In this document: positions 1 to 5,144 of the stretch, one piece after another
How positions within the stretch are numbered: position 1 is the first letter of the stretch
Layout: the number at the start of each line of letters is the position of its first letter
DNA from: Halieaceae bacterium
GTDB lineage: Bacteria > Pseudomonadota > Gammaproteobacteria > Pseudomonadales > Halieaceae
Direction: 5' to 3'
Assembly (NCBI GenBank): GCA_018666055.1
Contig: JABJAS010000094.1
Coordinates: forward strand, 1 to 5,144
DNA length: 5,144 nucleotides
Program-made: the position numbers and the translations under genes
Notes under the pieces: generated by a model
What the model was told of the DNA's origin: nothing
The model's database searches: none
What the model saw: only the letters and a program-made list of their open reading frames with translations

Positions 1-1347
1 AATATCCACGCTTTAGAAATGGGTCATCAATATGCGTCTACCCACTTCACGTGTCCCTTGGGAATTCACTTGAAAGCCGGAGAGCAAACGCCCAAGCACA
101 TAGAAGAATTTGACCAAATTCTCATGGATGGCAACACCGCCACCGCATTAGGGGCTGTTTATGCTGGCGCAACAGTAGCCGCTTGGTATCCCATTACGCC
201 GTCGACATCAGTGGTCGATGCATTCGAAAAATACTGCCGACGGTTGCGAATCGACCCGGGGACGGGCAAGAAAAACTACGCGATCGTTCAAGCGGAAGAC
301 GAGCTCTCGGCCATGGGTATGGTGATTGGCGCGAACTGGAACGGTGCTCGCGCCTTTACGGCAACCAGCGGCCCGGGTATCTCGTTGATGAGCGAGTTTT
401 TGGGTCTCGCCTATTTTGCCGAGGTGCCTGCCGTGCTGGTCGATGTGCAGCGCGCAGGCCCCTCCACTGGCATGCCAACACGCACCCAACAATCGGATAT
501 TTTTGCCGCCGCTTATGCTTCACACGGCGATACTAAGCACGTACTGCTCTTCCCCGCCACGCCAGCCGAATGCTTTAGCATGACCGTTGAGGCCTTTGAC
601 CTAGCCGAGCGCTTACAGACACCGGTTATTTTAATGAGCGACCTAGATCTCGGGATGAACGAATGGATGTCGCCTCCCTTAGAATTCGACGACAGTTATC
701 GTTATGACCGGGGGAAGGTGCTGACAGGTGAAGAGCTCGACGCAATGACCGAGCGGTTTGGTCGTTATCTTGACGTGGATGGCGACGGTATCCCTTATCG
801 GACGTATCCGGGAGCACACCCCACCAAAGGCGCTTACTTTACTCGAGGCAGCTCCAGAGACGAGTATGCCGCTTACACCGAAGACGGTGATGTCTATGTC
901 CGCAACATGGACCGGCTATTGCAAAAATTCGAAACGGCGAAATCGTTGGTGCCTGAAGCCAAAATTAAAATGGCGGCTGCGCCCACCCAAGACGCGCTAC
1001 TGTTCTTCGGCACTACCGCGTCACCCGCCTACGAAGCATTAGAGATGTTAGAAAAAGAAGGGATTCATCTCGACACCTTGCGACTGCGTTCTTTTCCTTT
1101 TACGCAAGAAGTCGAGGACTTTATTGAGGCCCACGATCGTATCTTTGTTATCGAGCAAAATAGAGACGGACAGATGCGACGCTTACTGCTCAACGAAACC
1201 AACGTTGAAGCCAACGCCAAACTTGTCTCGGTGGTGGAATACGATGGGCTCCCCGTGACCGCGCGGAAAATTGCTACTGTGATCAGAGGGCATCTGGGCG
1301 TCAACAATGTCACGCCACTGGTGCCTCAGGAAAAGGACATCGCCTAA
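1..1347 (+). CDS. korA: 2-oxoacid:ferredoxin oxidoreductase, alpha subunit (5' partial)
   Basis: Alpha subunit of a KorAB-type enzyme that, with KorB, oxidatively decarboxylates a 2-oxoacid (probably 2-oxoglutarate) to acyl-CoA and reduces ferredoxin in the cytoplasm. The frame is open to the left edge, so the ATG at 19 is internal. Full members with a fused N-terminal gamma domain are about 600 residues, so roughly a quarter is missing, and the first ~30 visible residues look like the end of that domain. Counting from the Met at 19, the pyrimidine-binding domain carries YPITPST (57-63), QAEDELSAMG (91-100), TSGPG (116-120) and QRAGPSTGMPT (144-154). A linker with DVDGDGIPYR (252-261) follows. 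A C-terminal domain (about 325-435) has the EQNRDGQ motif (379-385). There are no CxxC clusters, as expected for this subunit. The stop shares one base with the korB start. The family is secure. The substrate is inferred, since pyruvate or other 2-oxoacids cannot be excluded. Confidence 0.93.
   Translation, partial: NIHALEMGHQYASTHFTCPLGIHLKAGEQTPKHIEEFDQILMDGNTATALGAVYAGATVAAWYPITPSTSVVDAFEKYCRRLRIDPGTGKKNYAIVQAEDELSAMGMVIGANWNGARAFTATSGPGISLMSEFLGLAYFAEVPAVLVDVQRAGPSTGMPTRTQQSDIFAAAYASHGDTKHVLLFPATPAECFSMTVEAFDLAERLQTPVILMSDLDLGMNEWMSPPLEFDDSYRYDRGKVLTGEELDAMTERFGRYLDVDGDGIPYRTYPGAHPTKGAYFTRGSSRDEYAAYTEDGDVYVRNMDRLLQKFETAKSLVPEAKIKMAAAPTQDALLFFGTTASPAYEALEMLEKEGIHLDTLRLRSFPFTQEVEDFIEAHDRIFVIEQNRDGQMRRLLLNETNVEANAKLVSVVEYDGLPVTARKIATVIRGHLGVNNVTPLVPQEKDIA
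1333..1337 (+). promoter_or_regulatory. Ribosome binding site of korB
   Basis: AAGGA lies inside the last codons of korA, 9 nt before the ATG at 1347. Together with the TAATG stop/start overlap it supports this start and suggests translational coupling of the two subunits, which are needed in equal amounts. Confidence 0.65.
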
Positions 1348-2396
1348 TGACTTATGCTAAACCCGCCTTTCGTCATCCCGACTCCAAAACCAACGAGGTA
1401 GGCTGTACGCGCCGTGATTATGAGGGCGGACTATCGACGCTCTGTGCCGGCTGTGGCCATGACTCAATTAGCGCCGCGATAATCGACGCTTGTTTTGAGC
1501 TTTCGATTGAACCGCATCGGGTTGCCAAGCTCTCTGGCATAGGTTGCTCATCGAAAACGCCTGCCTATTTTCTCAGTGGCTCCCATAGTTTCAATAGCGT
1601 GCACGGGCGAATGCCCTCAGTGGCCACAGGCGCCAATGTGGCCAACCGAGACCTGATCTATATTGGCGTCTCTGGGGATGGTGATACCGCCTCGATTGGC
1701 ATGGGTCAGTTTGCGCATGTGATGCGTCGCAACCTGAACATGACCTACATCGTCGAAAACAACGGCTGCTATGGGCTCACGAAAGGGCAAGACTCCGCCA
1801 CCATGGATACCGACTCTGTCAGCAAAAAAGGGGATATCAATCCCTATATGCCGATTGACTTGGTGCGCTTAGGCATCGAAGTTGGCGCCACCTTTGTGGG
1901 TCGCAGCTTTTCCGGTGACAAGGCGCAACTGGTGCCGCTCATTAAGGCGGCAATCAGTCATCGTGGATTCGCTTTACTGGATGTGATTTCACCCTGCGTC
2001 ACGTTTAACAACCATCAGGGTTCAACGAAGAGCTACGCTGACTTCCGCGAGCATAATGAAGCGATGCCGGTCGACTTTGTGCCACGAAGGGAGGCGATCA
2101 CTACCAGCTACGATGCCGGCATGGTGCAAGAGGTGTGCTTACATGACGGGTCAGTGTTGCGCCTGCAAAAAATCAATAACGAATACAACATCGAGGATGC
2201 ACAATCTGCGCTGGATGCGATTGCGCACCACAGTAAGCAAGACCGCATCTTGACCGGATTACTCTATATTAATCGCGACAGCCAGGAGCTCCACGACGTA
2301 CTGCAAACTGCCTCCAAACCGCTGAATACGATGTCTCAACGGGACTTATGCCCAGGATCTCGCTTCCTCGACTCGATTAACGCAGGCCTGCGCTGA
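1347..2396 (+). CDS. korB: 2-oxoacid:ferredoxin oxidoreductase, beta subunit
   Basis: Beta subunit of the KorAB enzyme, which binds thiamine pyrophosphate and the 4Fe-4S cluster that takes electrons to ferredoxin. CAGCGH (C33, C36), GIGCSSKTP (C67) and SPCVTFNN (C217) give four cysteines whose spacing matches the cluster ligands of archaeal oxoacid:ferredoxin oxidoreductase beta subunits. The TPP/Mg2+ motif runs from SGDGDTASIG (109-118) to ENNGCYGLTKGQ (137-148). Its LTKGQ segment lies in the substrate-specificity loop of the family. At 349 residues it is longer than the ~280-300 of simple KorB. The extra C-terminal part (about 225-349) includes HDGSVLRL and LCPGSRF and is typical, from memory, of the longer bacterial subfamily. 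The start is fixed by the one-base overlap with korA and an AAGGA 9 nt upstream. All catalytic and cluster residues are present, so the gene looks intact. It ends 8 bp from the stop of the convergent DUF934 gene. Confidence 0.95.
   Translation: MTYAKPAFRHPDSKTNEVGCTRRDYEGGLSTLCAGCGHDSISAAIIDACFELSIEPHRVAKLSGIGCSSKTPAYFLSGSHSFNSVHGRMPSVATGANVANRDLIYIGVSGDGDTASIGMGQFAHVMRRNLNMTYIVENNGCYGLTKGQDSATMDTDSVSKKGDINPYMPIDLVRLGIEVGATFVGRSFSGDKAQLVPLIKAAISHRGFALLDVISPCVTFNNHQGSTKSYADFREHNEAMPVDFVPRREAITTSYDAGMVQEVCLHDGSVLRLQKINNEYNIEDAQSALDAIAHHSKQDRILTGLLYINRDSQELHDVLQTASKPLNTMSQRDLCPGSRFLDSINAGLR
2381..2392. other. 12-bp perfect palindrome at the convergent operon junction
   Basis: CGCAGGCCTGCG is its own reverse complement and overlaps the last codons of korB, just before its stop at 2394-2396. 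Only 8 bp (2397-2404) separate the two stop codons. A second weak inverted repeat, GCCT (2397-2400) with AGGC (2407-2410), spans the gap. Neither is followed by a T-tract on either strand, so I cannot call a Rho-independent terminator. The palindrome could be a chance result of Ala-Gly-Leu-Arg codons. It is recorded because it is the only dyad symmetry where both transcripts must end. Confidence 0.25.
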
Positions 2397-2404
2397 GCCT
2401 CTCG

Positions 2405-2833
2405 CTAGGCGCCGACAGTCCTGCCGTTATGGTGCTGGTAACCAAATCTACCCTGCGCGGTTTGGTCAGACCACTGAGCCGCCTTACTCGTCCACTGGGT
2501 CTCATCGCAACGCCGGGCATGTTGGGCACTGATCTCTAGTACATCTACGCCCGCCTCCAGCAGCATCGGTAATTGATCTGGCAGCAGATCCCCCACTACC
2601 TCGAGGCGACCGTTAAAGCCGATCTGTCGAAGTTGCCGGGCGAGCGTGAACACCCGACCGTCCGAAAAGCTGGCCACGACTAACGCAATCACAGGCTCCA
2701 CTAGCCAGGCGTCCAACATCGATAGCGACGTCACCTCAGAGACCTGCTTGTCGGCGCGCTGCGCACCCTCTCCCTGCTCCGACATAAAGCGGCCACCATG
2801 ATCGACCCTGACAGTATCGATCGAATCACTCAT
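2405..2833 (-). CDS. DUF934 family protein of the sulfite reduction operon
   Basis: Small cytoplasmic protein of 142 residues with no signal peptide, no membrane segment and no cysteine cluster. It matches the DUF934 family (COG3749), whose members regularly sit beside cysI and cysH in proteobacteria and are annotated loosely as oxidoreductases linked to sulfite reduction. The biochemical role is not established. The core is visible as ASFSDGRVFTLARQLR (54-69), with the family's F-x-DGR motif, then GDLLPDQLPMLLEAGVDVLEI (81-101), and a short FGYQ near the C-terminus (130-133). The start at 2833 forms an ATGA overlap with the cysH stop. No clear Shine-Dalgarno precedes it, so translation probably depends on coupling. 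An internal ATG at 2785 is an alternative. The frame continues upstream to 2947, but that part lies inside the conserved cysH C-terminus and is not coding here. The N-terminal part before the core is shorter than in many relatives. It is the last gene of the operon. Confidence 0.85.
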   Translation of the reverse strand: MSDSIDTVRVDHGGRFMSEQGEGAQRADKQVSEVTSLSMLDAWLVEPVIALVVASFSDGRVFTLARQLRQIGFNGRLEVVGDLLPDQLPMLLEAGVDVLEISAQHARRCDETQWTSKAAQWSDQTAQGRFGYQHHNGRTVGA

Positions 2834-3579
2834 CGCGAAGAGACCGCAATGACGTTGGGGTTTCGGTGCAGTCCGCACTCTAATTTGTCTTGCCCTCGCC
2901 AGCGTCCTGCTCGTATGTCCTCGCCGCCCATCACCCGAGACGTGCACGGCTCACAACCAATAGAGGGGAATCCCTCGCTTACGAGGGGATGTGGCGGAAG
3001 CCGGTGCTCCGCTTGGTACGATGCGATACGATCTGCACTCCAATCGGCCAGCGGATTGAATTTCCACGTAGCGTAAATGTCGTCCCATTCAACCCGCTCC
3101 AGCCAAGCACGCTCGGTCGAATGAAACTGCTTTTGCCCGCTAATCCATCCACCATAGGGCCTCAGTGCCCGCTTGAGCACCTGCACCTTCCTCACCGCGC
3201 AACAGCGATCGGGATCCCTTTGATGCAGCGTACCCGCCTCGTCGTAACGCTTTTCTGACAGTGGATCAATACCGATGATCTGGGCTCCCTCCAGTCCGAA
3301 TCGGTCAATGAGCTCATCTCGATAGGCCAGGGTTTCAGGAAAATGAAAACCCGTGTCAAGAAATACGACGCGAGTCTGAGAATTGAGCGTTGCGACCAAG
3401 TGAAGTAACACCGCGCTCTCAGCGCCAAAACTCGATACCACTGCTAGCTCGCCAAATGGAGTTTGCTGGCTGAGTAACCGCGCCAAGAAGGCTTGGGTAT
3501 CCAATGAACCAAGTGCCTCAAATGCAGCGCTCTTAGCAGAAACGGCTGCCGGTATCGCAGGGACGCTACTATGCGGCAT
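2830..3579 (-). CDS. cysH: Assimilatory adenylylsulfate (APS) reductase, 4Fe-4S type
   Basis: Reduces adenylylsulfate to sulfite and AMP with thioredoxin (or an equivalent thiol donor) as reductant, supplying sulfite to CysI. The 249-residue protein has the PP-loop nucleotide motif SSFGAES (49-55), the DTGFHFPETL segment (75-84), CCAVRK (126-131), GCEPC (208-212) and ECGLH (234-238). C126, C127, C209 and C212 make up the CC...CxxC set that binds 4Fe-4S in APS reductases and is absent from the E. coli-type PAPS reductase. C235 is the catalytic cysteine. K131 matches the lysine next to the cluster in the Pseudomonas enzyme. The start is fixed by GAGGTG 4 nt upstream and overlaps the end of cysI by 11 bp. 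The stop overlaps the next gene by ATGA. The substrate-binding stretch WISGQKQFHSTERA (145-158) has glutamines where relatives I recall have basic residues. The APS preference is inferred from the cysteines. Confidence 0.94.
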   Translation of the reverse strand: MPHSSVPAIPAAVSAKSAAFEALGSLDTQAFLARLLSQQTPFGELAVVSSFGAESAVLLHLVATLNSQTRVVFLDTGFHFPETLAYRDELIDRFGLEGAQIIGIDPLSEKRYDEAGTLHQRDPDRCCAVRKVQVLKRALRPYGGWISGQKQFHSTERAWLERVEWDDIYATWKFNPLADWSADRIASYQAEHRLPPHPLVSEGFPSIGCEPCTSRVMGGEDIRAGRWRGQDKLECGLHRNPNVIAVSSR

Positions 3580-5144
3580 CTCTCACCTCATACAGTGCAG
3601 CGCGAAAAGGCTCAGTACCCACCCTTTCAACCGTGGCCGCAAACGTTTCAGATGACGATAAGCGCAGTGCAAGAAAAGTGTCTAGCATCCGATCTAGCGC
3701 CAGCACTAAATCGTCCTCACTGAAGCCGGGCCCCATTTTGTCGCCGAGCTTCGCTGCTAATCCGCCGCGCCCGCCCAATGTTAATTGATAATTCTCAACC
3801 CCCGCCTTATCTAAACCCAAGATCCCAATGTCACCAATATGGTGGTGACCACAGGCATTAATACAACCTGATATTTTTATTTTCAGGGGACCCAACGCGC
3901 GCTCGCGCGCTTGATATCGCTGAGACAATTTTTGTGCAATGGGTATTGAGCGTGCCGTCGCTAGCGCGCAGTAATCCATACCCGGACACGCAATCAGGTC
4001 TGATAACAGACCAATATTGGCGGTAGCCAGCTGGGCGGCGCACAGTCGCTGATACACCTCAGGCAGATCAGCCTGGGCAACATGTGGCAGTACTATGTTC
4101 TGTTCGTGACTGACACGTAATTCATTGAATCCGTACTGCTCAGCAATATCTGCCAAACATCGCATCTGCTCGGCACTTGCATCACCTGGGGTTTTACCGT
4201 GCGCCTTCAAACTAACGGTCACTGAGGAATAGCACTCGACCTTATGGGGGCTGACGTTATGCTCCACCCAAGATCGGAATGCGGGCACCGCATCAATCTG
4301 TTCGAGATACGGCTCGATATCCCGTTCCGGAAGATCAGGCACCGAAAATTGATCCATGATGTCTTGTAACGACTTTACTGCGCTCGGACTAAACGCAGCA
4401 ATGACTGAGGGCAGCGCGTCGTTTACCGCCGCGGTAAAAGGGCCCTCCCCCATGGCTTGCAGTAGGATTTTAATCCTCGCCTTGTATTTATTGTCGCGGC
4501 GTCCAGCCAAGTTATAAACCGACAAAATGGCCTCAAGATGGGGCAGGAGCGCTGCTGTCGGGATTTCACGAAACAACCGCTTGCCGACCACGGGGGTCCG
4601 TCCAAGCCCACCACCCACATAGATATCGAACGCGACCCCGTCGCCCGACTGCACCAGCCTCAGACCGATATCATGCGCTTTAATCACCGCGCGATCGACC
4701 GCACCCGCGCTGATAGCAATTTTAAATTTACGCGGCAAAAACTGAAACTCAGGATGATCGGTGGACCATTGACGAATCCATTCCGCATAAGGCCGAGGAT
4801 CGGTGACTTCATCTAACGCCGCCCCGGCAAAATGATCAGTGGTCACATTGCGAATAGTATTTCCGCTGGTCTGTATGGCGTGCATGTCTGCTGTGGCAAG
4901 CGCCGCAAGAATATCGGGTGTATCGACCAACAGTGGCCAATTAAACTGAATATTCTGCCGCGTTGTAAAATGCCCATAGCCCCGGTCCCACCGCTCTGCG
5001 ATCTCTGCCAACACCCGCATTTGCCGACTCGATAACGTGCCATAGGGTATCGCCACTCTGAGCATATAAGCGTGTAGCTGGAGATACACGCCATTCATCA
5101 ACCGTAACGGCTTGAACTCGTCCTCCGTCAACGCGCCGGAGAGT
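3569..5144 (-). CDS. cysI: Sulfite reductase hemoprotein (nitrite/sulfite reductase family, 5' partial)
   Basis: Siroheme and 4Fe-4S enzyme that reduces sulfite to sulfide by six electrons, in the cytoplasm, for cysteine synthesis. The frame is open to the right edge. The TTG at 5131 is an internal Leu codon in LSGALTEDEF, a stretch found some 25-30 residues into relatives, so only a short N-terminus is missing. Counting from 5131, the first half has a ferredoxin-like domain with GHFTTRQNIQFNW (53-65), then TSGNTIRN (88-95) and the siroheme-contacting LPRKFKIAIS (132-141). The second half repeats the fold, with SHEQNIVLP (341-349), and carries the cluster ligands in CPGMDYC (C382, C388) and CINAC (C423, C427). 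The overall length, about 550 if complete, is normal. The visible 13 bp upstream of 5131 hold no cysJ, and none lies downstream, so ferredoxin is the likely donor. Nitrite reductase is a possible alternative by family. The overlapping cysH and DUF934 genes argue for sulfite. Confidence 0.94.
   Translation of the reverse strand, partial: LSGALTEDEFKPLRLMNGVYLQLHAYMLRVAIPYGTLSSRQMRVLAEIAERWDRGYGHFTTRQNIQFNWPLLVDTPDILAALATADMHAIQTSGNTIRNVTTDHFAGAALDEVTDPRPYAEWIRQWSTDHPEFQFLPRKFKIAISAGAVDRAVIKAHDIGLRLVQSGDGVAFDIYVGGGLGRTPVVGKRLFREIPTAALLPHLEAILSVYNLAGRRDNKYKARIKILLQAMGEGPFTAAVNDALPSVIAAFSPSAVKSLQDIMDQFSVPDLPERDIEPYLEQIDAVPAFRSWVEHNVSPHKVECYSSVTVSLKAHGKTPGDASAEQMRCLADIAEQYGFNELRVSHEQNIVLPHVAQADLPEVYQRLCAAQLATANIGLLSDLIACPGMDYCALATARSIPIAQKLSQRYQARERALGPLKIKISGCINACGHHHIGDIGILGLDKAGVENYQLTLGGRGGLAAKLGDKMGPGFSEDDLVLALDRMLDTFLALRLSSSETFAATVERVGTEPFRAALYEVRDAA
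3584..3589 (-). promoter_or_regulatory. Ribosome binding site of cysH
   Basis: On the minus strand GAGGTG precedes the cysH ATG (3579-3577) by 4 nt and lies within the final Glu-Val codons of cysI. This strong site decides the cysH start despite the 11-bp overlap, and it allows initiation on the same mRNA as ribosomes finish cysI. Confidence 0.75.

Noticed and set aside
19..21. ATG at 19 as the true start of korA
   Set aside because: The frame is open to base 1, and the residues on both sides look like the interior of a longer KorA with a fused gamma domain.
2834..2947. Upstream extension of the DUF934 frame to an ATG at 2947
   Set aside because: It lies antiphase inside the conserved ECGLH end of cysH, its translation is Arg-rich and unlike the family, and the ATGA overlap at 2833 gives a natural start.
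2798..3258. Plus-strand open frames opposite cysH
   Set aside because: They lie antisense to the motif-bearing cysH reading frame and have no recognisable domain, so they are shadow frames.
3894..3912. GCGCGC-rich near-palindrome inside cysI
   Set aside because: It is explained by Ala, Arg and Glu codons in the QARERALG stretch, with no T-tract and no gene boundary nearby.
4538..5035. Plus-strand open frames opposite cysI (4538-4816, 4832-5035)
   Set aside because: They are antisense to a strongly conserved protein, have low-complexity unrelated translations, and show no ribosome binding sites or family motifs.
5129..5131. TTG at 5131 as the start of cysI
   Set aside because: The frame continues to the window edge and reads LSGALTEDEF, a family-like stretch in which this codon is an internal Leu.

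Overview
The window is fully coding and holds the 3' ends of two convergent operons of central and sulfur metabolism. No stretch over 300 bases lacks a gene. There are no RNA genes, mobile elements, CRISPR arrays or phage genes that I can support. Intermediate GC, tightly overlapping genes, and a cysI / APS-reductase / DUF934 order without a CysJ flavoprotein all point to a proteobacterium. A marine gammaproteobacterium (for example of the OM60/NOR5-Halieaceae kind) is my best guess, but it is an inference from gene content only.

Left half, + strand: korA (5' end cut by the window edge) and korB. They encode the alpha and beta subunits of a 2-oxoacid:ferredoxin oxidoreductase, most likely for 2-oxoglutarate. 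The stop of korA and the start of korB share one base (TAATG). The enzyme oxidatively decarboxylates a 2-oxoacid to the acyl-CoA and passes low-potential electrons to ferredoxin.

Right half, - strand, read right to left: cysI (5' end cut by the window edge), cysH and a DUF934 gene. CysH overlaps cysI by 11 bp, and the DUF934 gene overlaps cysH by an ATGA junction. This is an assimilatory sulfate-reduction unit. CysH has the cysteine set of the Fe-S type that uses APS directly, making sulfite. CysI, a siroheme / 4Fe-4S hemoprotein, reduces sulfite to sulfide. DUF934 is a conserved companion of unknown function.

The two operons meet tail to tail with only 8 bp between stop codons, so any terminator must lie inside coding sequence. 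Both promoters lie outside the window. One operon makes reduced ferredoxin and the other probably consumes it, but they are transcribed towards each other and no shared regulation is visible. I regard the region as mostly ordinary metabolism. The least understood element is the DUF934 protein.
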